From Persebacter sp051008975 (GTDB lineage: Bacteria; Pseudomonadota; Gammaproteobacteria; Tethybacterales; Persebacteraceae), in assembly GCA_051008975.1 (NCBI GenBank), contig JBPCXA010000095.1, forward strand, positions 1-36,311: a stretch of DNA of 36,311 bases, in the 5' to 3' direction. A program made the translations under genes and the position numbers. Shown piece after piece: positions 8,393-16,017 of this stretch; the stretch's first letter is position 1, and the number at the start of each line of letters is the position of its first letter. The notes beneath the pieces are model-generated. The model did no database searches. It was not told where the DNA came from and worked only from the letters and a program-made list of their open reading frames with translations.

Positions 8393-8481
8393 CATTCCGG
8401 CGAAAGCCGGAATCTTTTTGCGCGAAAGCGCAAACGGCGGATTCGCCTTGCGGCGAATGAGATTCCGGCTTTCGCCGGAAT
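8393..8481. repeat. Composite palindromic repeat unit 2
   Basis: An 89-bp unit with two perfect terminal palindromes in inverted orientation. The inner hairpins differ from unit 1: TTTGCGC-GAA-AGCGCAAA and ATTCGCC-TTG-CGGCGAAT. A linker of about 33 bp (8482-8514) rich in TTAAT joins it to unit 3. Confidence 0.92.
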
Positions 8482-8514
8482 GGCGGCACTTTTAATCTCT
8501 TAATTAAAATACGC

Positions 8515-8603
8515 CATTCCGGCGAAAGCCGGAATCTCCGCGCCGTAGGCGCGAAATTTCTCGCCGCTTTGCGGCGGCGAAGATTCCGGCTTTCGCCGGA
8601 ATG
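8515..8603. repeat. Composite palindromic repeat unit 3
   Basis: An 89-bp unit, almost the same as unit 1: inner hairpins GCGCC-GTA-GGCGC and CGCCGC-TTT-GCGGCG between two perfect terminal palindromes. With unit 2 it forms a tandem array between the methyltransferase gene and DUF2909. Confidence 0.92.
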
Positions 8604-8730
8604 GGACAGGGGGCGGGACGGAATGACGGAAATGGAAATTTCGGAGGCGGCGGCAAAAAATCGCCGGGACCGGGTATAATGCGGTTTCCCTCCTGCCGTC
8701 GCGCAAAAGCGGCGGGGGATGCGGAATTTG

Positions 8731-8919
8731 TTATGGGAAAACGCCGAATTGGGACGCCGCCACGATGAGAACGAACAGCAATATCGACAACGCCACCCGC
8801 AGGGCGAGAATGCGCACGGATTTCGCGCCGCCGTCCCGTCCGCGCAAAATATGAAACAGCCCGGCGAACAAATTGACGACGATAAAACACAGCAGCAGGA
8901 TGGCGATGATTCGCAGCAT
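8731..8919 (-). CDS. DUF2909 twin-transmembrane protein
   Basis: A 62-residue membrane protein. One transmembrane helix spans about 3-24 (LRIIAILLLCFIVVNLFAGL). A short loop HILRGRDGGAKSV follows, then a second helix at about 36-56 (LRVALSILLFVLIVAAS). This is the form of DUF2909, a small protein encoded in the cytochrome c oxidase clusters of Gammaproteobacteria between coxC/ctaG and SURF1. Its role is unknown, presumably in oxidase biogenesis. Here it is divergent from SURF1 rather than co-directional, and coxA, coxB and coxC are absent. A TATACT box ends 6 nt before its ATG, with no Shine-Dalgarno site. Confidence 0.85.
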   Translation of the reverse strand: MLRIIAILLLCFIVVNLFAGLFHILRGRDGGAKSVRILALRVALSILLFVLIVAASQFGVFP

Positions 8920-9612
8920 GTCCGGAGTATACCCCGTTCGTCCGCGAACGCGAATGCGCGCCGCCGTTTTCGTCCGAGTCCGGCGCTGACAATCGCGGCG
9001 GTGGTGCTGATATTGCTGTGCGCGCGTCTGTCCGTCTGGCAGTTCGACCGCGCCGAACAAAAGGCGTCGCTGGAACAGTCGGCGCGCGAATCGCTCGCCG
9101 CCGCGCCGGAGGTTTTGTCCGGCGACACGCCGCTGCGTCCGTATTTGCGGGCGGCGGCGGCGGGCGTATATCTGCCGCAAAAACAAATTTTTCTGGACAA
9201 CCGCGTCCGCGACAAAATCGCGGGAATGCACATCATCACGCCGCTGCTGCTGGACGACGGCGCGGCGGTCGCGGTCAATCGCGGTTTTGTCGCGCGCGAC
9301 GCGACTCCGCCGCCGCCGCCCGAAGGACGCGTCACCGTCCGCGGCGTTTTGCAAAAGGACGGTGCTGACGCCTTCACCCTTTCGTCGCAGACCGAAAGCG
9401 GCGACTTGTGGCAGAATTTGGATTTGCAAAAATACGCCGCCGCCGCCGATTTGCCGCTGCTGACTTTGGCGCTTTTCGCGCAAAATGTCGCCGCCCCGGC
9501 GGAGGTGCGCGTGGATTTTCGATCCGCCCGCAGCATCGGCTACGCGCTGCAGTGGGCGACTTTCGGCGCGCTGGCGTTTATCTTTTATCTCGTCTTGAGT
9601 TTTAGAAAATGA
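8851..9612 (+). CDS. SURF1-family cytochrome oxidase assembly protein (5' end unclear)
   Basis: SURF1 is a two-helix inner-membrane protein that helps insert heme a into cytochrome oxidase. Conserved parts visible are the N-terminal FRPSPALTIAAVVLILLCA helix and WQFDRAEQK. QIFLDNRVRDKIAGMHIITP, the DGAAVAVNRGFV block and LWQNLDLQ follow. The C-terminal helix is YALQWATFGALAFIFYLVLS. Family proteins usually start just before RFRPS, but no ATG, GTG or TTG lies in frame there. The first in-frame ATG is 8851, inside the divergent DUF2909 gene. ATG 8954 would read M-R-R-R-F-R-P-S-P if two bases of the GCGCGC run after it were removed. The 5' end may therefore carry a 2-bp duplication or a sequencing error. 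The coordinates given are the intact frame from ATG 8851. Confidence 0.8.
   Translation: MKQPGEQIDDDKTQQQDGDDSQHVRSIPRSSANANARRRFRPSPALTIAAVVLILLCARLSVWQFDRAEQKASLEQSARESLAAAPEVLSGDTPLRPYLRAAAAGVYLPQKQIFLDNRVRDKIAGMHIITPLLLDDGAAVAVNRGFVARDATPPPPPEGRVTVRGVLQKDGADAFTLSSQTESGDLWQNLDLQKYAAAADLPLLTLALFAQNVAAPAEVRVDFRSARSIGYALQWATFGALAFIFYLVLSFRK
8926..8931 (-). promoter_or_regulatory. -10 hexamer TATACT, 6 nt before the DUF2909 ATG
   Basis: On the minus strand TATACT is followed by six bases and ATG 8919, the leaderless arrangement. The box contains the palindrome GTATAC, so it could also serve the divergent SURF1 gene. Confidence 0.55.
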
Positions 9613-9683
9613 TTTCGCCGCGAACGCAAATTCGTTTTCTCGCGCCGCCGCCGTTTTATCGGACGAAAGGCGCGAATTAACCG

Positions 9684-10283
9684 GTGCGCCGTCTGCCGCT
9701 GTTATTAATTTTATGCATCGGCGTCGCGACTCCGCTGGCGGCGACTCTTTTGTTTTATTTCGCGCCGCCGTCGCAGCACACCGCGCGCGGGGAGATTTTG
9801 CCGCCGCAACAAACGCCCGCGAGTTGGCGGCTGCAAAACGGAAAATGGACTTTGCTGTTTGTCTCCGAAAACGGATGCAGCGAACAATGCCGGAAACGTC
9901 TGTGTCAAATGCGGCAATTGCGTCTGATGCTGCCCGGTCATTATTTGCGTCTGCAGCGCGCGTGGTTGCGCCCCGAAAACGCGGACGAAACCGCGCCGGA
10001 AATCATGGCGTCCGCCGACTGCGGCGAATCGCGCGCCGCCGCCTTCGCCGAAACCGCCGGACAAGTAAACGTCACCGAGGGCGTTCTGACAATTCGCGGA
10101 AATGCGGAAGATCTCCCGCCGCCCGCCGCCGGAAAAACGCGCGCGGAATATCTGTATTTGACGGACCCCGCCGGAATATACGCGATGCGTTTTCCGCCGC
10201 AACTGGACGCCTACGCCGTCCGCAAAGACCTCGCCAAACTCTTAAAACTCTCCAAAGGGCGGCGTAAAGTATCCCGGAAATAG
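9684..10283 (+). CDS. Membrane-anchored protein next to SURF1, probably oxidase-assembly related
   Basis: A 199-residue protein starting at GTG, with AAAGG about 12 nt upstream. An N-terminal transmembrane anchor (LPLLLILCIGVATPLAATLLFYF) is followed by a periplasmic domain with GKWTLLFVSENGCSEQC. The run CRKRLCQMRQLRLMLPG comes next, and YLYLTDPAGIYAMRFPP lies near the end. This resembles the thioredoxin-fold-like hypothetical protein found after SURF1 in gammaproteobacterial cox clusters, upstream of ctaA. The Cys-x3-Cys pair is where such proteins bind copper or do redox work, but this is inference. The partner genes ctaA and ctaB are missing; a restriction-modification gene follows instead. 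Confidence 0.75.
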   Translation: MRRLPLLLILCIGVATPLAATLLFYFAPPSQHTARGEILPPQQTPASWRLQNGKWTLLFVSENGCSEQCRKRLCQMRQLRLMLPGHYLRLQRAWLRPENADETAPEIMASADCGESRAAAFAETAGQVNVTEGVLTIRGNAEDLPPPAAGKTRAEYLYLTDPAGIYAMRFPPQLDAYAVRKDLAKLLKLSKGRRKVSRK

Positions 10284-10306
10284 CGGGAAAGCGGCGGCGG
10301 ATGTGG

Positions 10307-10312
10307 TATAGT
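10307..10312 (+). promoter_or_regulatory. -10 hexamer TATAGT, 7 nt before the R-M-S gene ATG
   Basis: TATAGT is followed by seven bases and ATG 10320, with no Shine-Dalgarno sequence between them. This is the same leaderless geometry as at nine other genes in the window. Confidence 0.55.
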
Positions 10313-10319
10313 TTCCGTT

Positions 10320-13300
10320 ATGACGGACGCGCCGGACATCGTTGCTTTTGCCGCCGCCCTCGGTTTCAAGCCGAAAGCGGACGGCGGATATGCCAAAACC
10401 TACGCCGACAATTACGAAATTGTCGTCGATGTCGCCGGGCGCAAAATCCGCTACGGCGACGAAATTAATCGGGGCGACGAGACGACGAGCAACTTTTCGC
10501 AGCCGGAGAATTTCGTCGTTTTGGAATGCGTCAACCGCCTGCTGGAAAAGGGCTACCGCCCGGCGGATTTGACGCTGGAAAAAAAGTGGCCGCTGGGACA
10601 CACTAAGAAAAGCGGCAAGGCGGACATTGTCGTGCGCGGGCGCGATTCCGACAAGACGCTGCTGATTATTGAATGCAAAACCTGGGGCGGCGAATACGAC
10701 GGGGAAATCGCGCGGATGGAAAACAGTGGCGGGCAGTTGTTTTCGTATCTGCAGCAGGACAAAAACACGGAATATCTGTGCCTGTATACTTCCCGCCCGG
10801 CGGCGGGCGGCGCGACGGAATACCGCAACGCGATCATCCGCGTCGTCGACCGTCCCGCCGACGAAAAGGCGTACGAGGCGGGCGACGAATCGGCGCTGTT
10901 GTACGCCAACGCCCGCACCGCGCCGGAACTGCACGAGGTGTGGAAGAAAACTTTTAATTTGTATTTCCATTTCAACGGAATTTTCGAGGACAACGTCAAC
11001 GCCTACGCGCCGCATTTGCAGCCGCTGACCGGGCGGGATTTGCGTCCGCTGTCCGAGGCGACGAAGTTGTTCAACCGCTTCGCCGAAATTTTGCGGCACA
11101 ACAACATCTCCGACAACGCCAACGCCTTCAACCGCATTCTGTCGCTGATTCTGTGCAAGATCGTGGACGAGGAGAAGGGCGACGATCAAGTTCTGGAATT
11201 TCAATTCAAGGAGGGCGAGGACACCGGCGAAAAAATCCAGGATCGTCTGTACGCGTTGTACAAACGCGGGATGGACCGGTATCTGCGCGAGGAAATCGTG
11301 TACTACGAGGACTCCGCGATTGACCAGATCATAGAAATGTATCCGAAGCGCGCGCCTTTGGAGGATATTCAGCGGATGTTCCGCGAGATCAAGTATTACA
11401 CCAACAACGAATTCTCGTTCAAGGAGGTGCATAACGAGAAATTGTTCGCGCAAAACGCCCGCGTTCTGCACGAGGTCATCAAGATGCTGCAGCACTTCCG
11501 CTTTCGCTATGGGACGAAGCAGACGGTGCTGGGCGATTTTTTTGAGTTGCTGTTGAACCACGGCGTCAAGCAGTCGCAGGGACAGTTTTTTACGCCGGTT
11601 CCGGTCGTCCGGTTTATTTTGCGCTCGCTGGGGGCGGACGCGATGATCCGCGCCAAACTGGACGCCGGCGAGGAGGAGTTTTTGCCGAAGACGCTGGATT
11701 ACGCCTGCGGCGCCGGGCATTTTCTCACCGAAATGATGGACGAAATTCGCGGCTTCCTCGGCGGGCTGGACGAAACGCGCGAAAACCGCAAGTTGCGGAA
11801 ACGCATCGCGGAATACAAAAAATCCGCCGACTGGGCGGGCGAATACATTTTCGGCGTGGAAAAGGATTACCGCCTCGCGCGCACCGCGCAGATCGCCTGT
11901 TTTTTGCACGGAGACGGCGAGGCGAACATTATTTTCGGCGACGGGCTGGAAGAGCATCCGCGCCTTACCGCCGACCGCCGCAAGTTTGACATTGTCATCG
12001 CCAATCCGCCCTATTCGGTGCAGGCGTTCAAGAACTATCTGACCGTCGGCAAAAAAGAGTATTCCCTCTTCAATCATCTGACCGAAAGCGCCTCCGAAAT
12101 AGAGACGCTGTTTTTGGAGCGGACGGCGAAGGCGCTGCGTCCGGGCGGGCTGGCGGGCGTCATTTTTCCGGTGTCCATTCTTTCCAACGGCGGCATTTAC
12201 GAAAAGGCGCGCAAACTGCTTCTGCAAAAATTTGAACTGCTCGGCGTCGCCGAACTGGGCGGCGCGACGTTTATCGCCACCGGCACCAGCACGGCGGTGT
12301 TGTTTTTGCGCCGCCGCGCGGACGACTACGCCCGGGATCGCGACGCCGTCGCCGGGGATTTGTTTACCAACCGCAAATACAAATATCCGGATTACATAAA
12401 CGAGCGGCGTCTGCTGGACGGCTACGCCGGACGGCGCGGTTTCGCGCCCGCCGACTATCGGACTCTTGTCGCGCGGAACGCGAACGCCGCCGTGCAAAAA
12501 TCGGAATTGTGGAGGGACTACGAACGCGCGTTCGCCGATCTGCCGCAAACGCAAAAACTGCGGCGGCAACGCGATTTTTGCAAACTTCCCGCCGCCGAAC
12601 GAAAGGCGGAATTGTCGCGCCGTCTGTACGATTTCGCGCTGGAACGCGAACGCGAACGGTTCACGTTTTATATGCTGTGCATGCGCGGCATCGGCTACAA
12701 GCACGACGGCGAAAACATCTACCATCCGCAAATCGTCGCGGCGGCGGACTCCGGCGTCGGCACCGAAATGCAGCGGGCGTTTTTGGGATACAAATTCTCG
12801 CACGCCAGAGGGCGCGAGGGAATGAAAATGCTGGGCGGCGGCAAACTGGACGCGGTCGCCGGCTGCATCCGCAACAACATACACGGCGAAACGATCCCCG
12901 AAATCGGGGATGATCTGCGCGCGCACTTCAAGACGGTGAACCTGACGGACTGCGTGGATTTTTCGGGTTTGGAAACGAACAACGCGATCAACCTGAAAAT
13001 CGCCGCGCACACCGAAATTAAAAGCCGCTGGGAAATCGCGGCTTTGGGCGATTTGGATTTGGACATCCGCAAAGGGGACGCGATGACGAAATCGCGGACG
13101 ACTCCCGGCGAAATTCCGGTCATCGCGGGCGGCATGGAACCCGCCTATTATCACAACAAGGCGAACCGCGAAGGCGGCGTCATCACGGTAAGCGGTTCCG
13201 GCAACGCCGGCTATGTCGTCTATCATCGCGAACCTGTTTTCGCGTCCGACTGCACGACGATACAATCGAAAAATGAAGGGCGCGTAAATACGCTTTTTGT

Positions 13301-14063
13301 TTTTTATGTTCTGCAGAACCGGCAAGACGAATTGTACGCGCTCGCCCGCGGCGCGGTGCAGCCGCATGTCTATCCGAGAGACATTAAAAAACTGTCCGTC
13401 CCCCTGCCGCCGATACGGATGCAGGAAAAAATCGCCGCCGAATGCGCGGCGGTGGACGGCGAAGTGGAATCCCTGCGGCGGGAAATTGCCCGGACGCATC
13501 AGCACATCTCGCGGTTAATCGGCGGGAAAAAATTCGTCAATCTGTCCGCGCTGGTCGCGCTGTCGGCGGAAAAAATTGAACCGTCCGAATTTCCCGAACG
13601 GGAATTCAACTATGTCGGACTGGAACATATGGAAAGCCGCACCGGGGAGTTGGCGGAATCCGCGCGCGTTTCCGGCGGGCAATTAAAAAGCGCGAAAAAT
13701 ATCTTCCGCAAAGGCGACGTGCTGTACGGCAGACTGCGCCCGTATCTGAACAAGGTGCATATCGCGCGGGGCGAAGGCGTCTGCTCCACCGATATTCTGG
13801 TGTTAATTACGAAGTCGCCGCTTTTCGTCAAATTCGTTCTGCTGGACGAACGCACGCAAAAGCAGACCGCGGATCTGACGAAGGGCATCGCCCTGCCGCG
13901 AATCGCCGCGTCCGATTTTCTCAACATCAAAATTCCCGCCCCGCCCGAAACCCCCGAATTCGCCGCCGAACTCCGAAACGCGGACGCGCGAATCGCCGAA
14001 CTGCGCGACACAATCGCCTCCGCCCCCGCCCGCAAAGCGGCGGTGCTGGGGCGGTGGTTGTGA
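10320..14063 (+). CDS. Single-chain restriction-modification-specificity enzyme (Type IIG-like / HsdR_N-HsdM-HsdS fusion)
   Basis: A 1247-residue polypeptide that appears to combine cleavage, adenine methylation and target recognition. Residues 60-180 form an HsdR_N-type PD-(D/E)xK nuclease fold: Asp102 (KADIVVRGR), Glu118 and Lys120 (IIECKTWGGEYD). A helical region and the HsdM-type N6-adenine methylase follow. Motif I is DYACGAGHF at 460-468, and the methylase includes QSQGQFFTPVPVVRFI. The catalytic NPPY is at 562-565. Residues about 900-1247 are two HsdS-like target-recognition domains (WEIAALGDLDLDIRKGD..., FNYVGLEHMESRTGEL...). The usual helical spacer PLPPIRMQEKIAAECAAVD lies between them, implying a bipartite site. 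There is no helicase or translocase, so it is unlike classical Type I. The gene is intact and has its own promoter. Confidence 0.9.
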   Translation: MTDAPDIVAFAAALGFKPKADGGYAKTYADNYEIVVDVAGRKIRYGDEINRGDETTSNFSQPENFVVLECVNRLLEKGYRPADLTLEKKWPLGHTKKSGKADIVVRGRDSDKTLLIIECKTWGGEYDGEIARMENSGGQLFSYLQQDKNTEYLCLYTSRPAAGGATEYRNAIIRVVDRPADEKAYEAGDESALLYANARTAPELHEVWKKTFNLYFHFNGIFEDNVNAYAPHLQPLTGRDLRPLSEATKLFNRFAEILRHNNISDNANAFNRILSLILCKIVDEEKGDDQVLEFQFKEGEDTGEKIQDRLYALYKRGMDRYLREEIVYYEDSAIDQIIEMYPKRAPLEDIQRMFREIKYYTNNEFSFKEVHNEKLFAQNARVLHEVIKMLQHFRFRYGTKQTVLGDFFELLLNHGVKQSQGQFFTPVPVVRFILRSLGADAMIRAKLDAGEEEFLPKTLDYACGAGHFLTEMMDEIRGFLGGLDETRENRKLRKRIAEYKKSADWAGEYIFGVEKDYRLARTAQIACFLHGDGEANIIFGDGLEEHPRLTADRRKFDIVIANPPYSVQAFKNYLTVGKKEYSLFNHLTESASEIETLFLERTAKALRPGGLAGVIFPVSILSNGGIYEKARKLLLQKFELLGVAELGGATFIATGTSTAVLFLRRRADDYARDRDAVAGDLFTNRKYKYPDYINERRLLDGYAGRRGFAPADYRTLVARNANAAVQKSELWRDYERAFADLPQTQKLRRQRDFCKLPAAERKAELSRRLYDFALERERERFTFYMLCMRGIGYKHDGENIYHPQIVAAADSGVGTEMQRAFLGYKFSHARGREGMKMLGGGKLDAVAGCIRNNIHGETIPEIGDDLRAHFKTVNLTDCVDFSGLETNNAINLKIAAHTEIKSRWEIAALGDLDLDIRKGDAMTKSRTTPGEIPVIAGGMEPAYYHNKANREGGVITVSGSGNAGYVVYHREPVFASDCTTIQSKNEGRVNTLFVFYVLQNRQDELYALARGAVQPHVYPRDIKKLSVPLPPIRMQEKIAAECAAVDGEVESLRREIARTHQHISRLIGGKKFVNLSALVALSAEKIEPSEFPEREFNYVGLEHMESRTGELAESARVSGGQLKSAKNIFRKGDVLYGRLRPYLNKVHIARGEGVCSTDILVLITKSPLFVKFVLLDERTQKQTADLTKGIALPRIAASDFLNIKIPAPPETPEFAAELRNADARIAELRDTIASAPARKAAVLGRWL

Positions 14064-14969
14064 TTAAGACGCAGGCGGCGGCTTATGTTGTTGCGAAAAC
14101 AAAAATTCCAATACCTCTTGCGGCGACAACAGTTTTGGTTTACAATTCCGTGTCTTCCACTCTTCCATAAGATACGCAAAAAATTCGTCGCTCGCTTGCG
14201 CGCCGCAAATCGGCAGCAGTTGCCGCCCCGCCTCTGTGAACAAGGCGTGTCCTGACTGCAGAAAATACTGGTCTTTTTCTTTAGACAAACTCAGCTGCAC
14301 AAATTTGTCAAAATAAGAAACCATCGTTGCAGGCACTTTAGATTCAAGCCGATACCCCGCCACTGTATCCGTAGACACCAGTCCTATGGCATCCAAATGC
14401 TTCAATATGTCAAACATGCGCCCTTGTTTGTTATAAACGGACGCTCTGTGGTCATATATCATCGGGCCACCGGAAACAACGAACTGACAGAAATGCGTGA
14501 ACATTTCCGCTTCTTTCTTTTCCATTTCGCCGACGAGTTTCACCGTCCGCTTGGAGAACGCGTTGGAATCCCGCGCTTTGCCGCGCAGAATATTCGCCCA
14601 AAGAGATCGCATCTCTTTGTCCGAAACGAGTTTTACCTCGTCCATAAAAGACGCTTTCCAATCCTCGTCAATGGCGGGGATTTTCTCTATGTCTTCGGGC
14701 GACATGCCCACCCCCGCCTGACGAGCGATGGAATCCACATTATGTTGCTCCTGCGCGATTCGAACGCCAGCGCGCGCCATCATATCCGCATCCGGATGCT
14801 TCCGTTTCTCTTCAAACACGCCGACAAGGTTGCCCGCATACCCCGCCACTCCGGGAGGCCAACCCTTCATCTTGCGCCCCGCCCAATGTAGCAACTCTAT
14901 CGCCTGTTGTCCGCGACGTTTAATTTCGTCTTTGCTGACAAGCGATTTTTTTGTTTTCTCGTCCGACAT
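14064..14969 (-). CDS. DUF2806-domain protein abutting the R-M-S gene
   Basis: A 301-residue soluble protein. Its centre, AIDEDWKASFMDEVKLVSD then KEMRSLWANILRGKARD and FSKRTVKLVGEMEKKEAEMF, matches the DUF2806 pattern: two acidic helices, LWAxIL, then the SxRTlxll block. The biochemical function of this family is not known. The gene is convergent with the R-M-S gene and the two stop codons are adjacent with no spacer (…TGA|TTA…). AGGAGG lies a few bases before ATG on the minus strand. It uses Shine-Dalgarno-led initiation and a less GC-rich codon mix than its neighbours, which suggests acquired DNA. A role as an accessory to the restriction enzyme is only a guess from position. Confidence 0.78.
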   Translation of the reverse strand: MSDEKTKKSLVSKDEIKRRGQQAIELLHWAGRKMKGWPPGVAGYAGNLVGVFEEKRKHPDADMMARAGVRIAQEQHNVDSIARQAGVGMSPEDIEKIPAIDEDWKASFMDEVKLVSDKEMRSLWANILRGKARDSNAFSKRTVKLVGEMEKKEAEMFTHFCQFVVSGGPMIYDHRASVYNKQGRMFDILKHLDAIGLVSTDTVAGYRLESKVPATMVSYFDKFVQLSLSKEKDQYFLQSGHALFTEAGRQLLPICGAQASDEFFAYLMEEWKTRNCKPKLLSPQEVLEFLFSQQHKPPPAS

Positions 14970-15063
14970 AAATCCTCCTGTTTTGATTCGTCAGTCAACG
15001 CGACATTATCATAAATTTCCGAAAATTGCAAGTTAAAACGACGGTTTTTTTCGCCCATCGGAG

Positions 15064-15069
15064 TAAAAT
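15064..15069 (+). promoter_or_regulatory. -10 hexamer TAAAAT, 6 nt before the hydrolase ATG
   Basis: TAAAAT, six bases, then ATG 15076. No Shine-Dalgarno site is present. The divergent DUF2806 promoter probably lies in the AATTTATGATAAT stretch (minus strand, about 15003-15020), which resembles the one before nirK. Confidence 0.5.
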
Positions 15070-15075
15070 ACGCGG

Positions 15076-16017
15076 ATGCCCGCCGCCGCCGACTCTTTTC
15101 GCCGTCCGTGGTGGCTTTGTTCGGCGCACGCCGAAACCGTCGCGGCGCTTTACGACAGGGGGACGCTGCCCTATCAAAACGATGTCGCCAAAACGCCGGA
15201 CGGGGACGAAGTGCTGCTCTCCCGGCTTCCGGGACGCCCCGGCAAGCCGCTGCTGGTCGTCTTTCACGGGCTGGAAGGATGCGCCCAAAGCCGCACCGTG
15301 CGCGCCGCCGCCGCGTTTTTCGCCGCGCGGCATTGGACGGTCGCCGCGCCGCATTTTCGCTCGTGCGGGCGGATGAATATTTTGCCGCGCGCCTATCACG
15401 CCGCGGACGGCGCGGACGTCCGGTGGTTTATGGAATATTTTCGCGCCGAAAATCCCGGCGCGCCGATGTTCGCCGCCGGGGTTTCGCTGGGCGGCAACGC
15501 GCTGATTCGCGGACTCGCCGGCGAAAACGCGCCGCCGGTGCGGGCGGCGGCGACAATCAGCGCGCCGCTCAATTTGCCCGCCGCCGCCCGCCGTTTGTCG
15601 CGCGGCGTATCGCATTTGATTTACGGGCGGCATTTCGTAAAACTTTTGCGCGACAAGGTGCGGCAAAAACAAAAACGCTATCCCGCCGTCGCGGACGAAA
15701 AACAATTGCGCGCCGTCCGAAACATCGGCGATTTTGACCGCGTGTATACCGCGCCGGTTCACGGTTTTGCAAACGCCGAAGAATATTGGCGCGAAGGTTC
15801 CGCCGAAACCGCGCTGCTGCAAATGAAAACGCCGCTGCTGTGCATCAACGCGCAAAACGATCCGCTGGTGCCGGCGAATTCCCTGCCGCAAACGGCGTCG
15901 GACAAAGTCGTTTTTTGCCGCCCGAAACACGGCGGACACGGCGCGTTTTTCGGCGCGCCGCGCGACTGGCTCGGACAGACGCTGTACGATTTTTTCGCCG
16001 CGGCGGAAAAAGTATAA
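15076..16017 (+). CDS. YheT-family alpha/beta hydrolase
   Basis: A 313-residue alpha/beta hydrolase of the YheT branch. Conserved features are the oxyanion motif VVFHGLEGCAQS, HFRSCGRMNILPRAYHAADGAD (family signature) and the nucleophile elbow GVSLGG with Ser137. The acid is Asp262 (NAQNDPLVP) and the base is His288 (HGGHGAF). YheT members are putative esterases with unknown physiological substrate; some are tied to lipid metabolism. The stop codon (TAA, 16015-16017) is immediately followed by the ATG of the phosphomannomutase gene, so the two should be co-transcribed and translationally coupled. Confidence 0.9.
   Translation: MPAAADSFRRPWWLCSAHAETVAALYDRGTLPYQNDVAKTPDGDEVLLSRLPGRPGKPLLVVFHGLEGCAQSRTVRAAAAFFAARHWTVAAPHFRSCGRMNILPRAYHAADGADVRWFMEYFRAENPGAPMFAAGVSLGGNALIRGLAGENAPPVRAAATISAPLNLPAAARRLSRGVSHLIYGRHFVKLLRDKVRQKQKRYPAVADEKQLRAVRNIGDFDRVYTAPVHGFANAEEYWREGSAETALLQMKTPLLCINAQNDPLVPANSLPQTASDKVVFCRPKHGGHGAFFGAPRDWLGQTLYDFFAAAEKV

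Noticed and set aside
8393..8603. Tandem repeats as a CRISPR array
   Set aside because: The repeats are palindromic, inverted relative to each other and separated by structured modules that recur. There are no unique spacers of constant length and no cas genes.
10242..13505. 1087-codon minus-strand open frame opposite the R-M-S gene
   Set aside because: An antisense shadow of a strongly biased gene. It has no recognisable domain and no start signal, while the plus-strand protein has clear motifs throughout.
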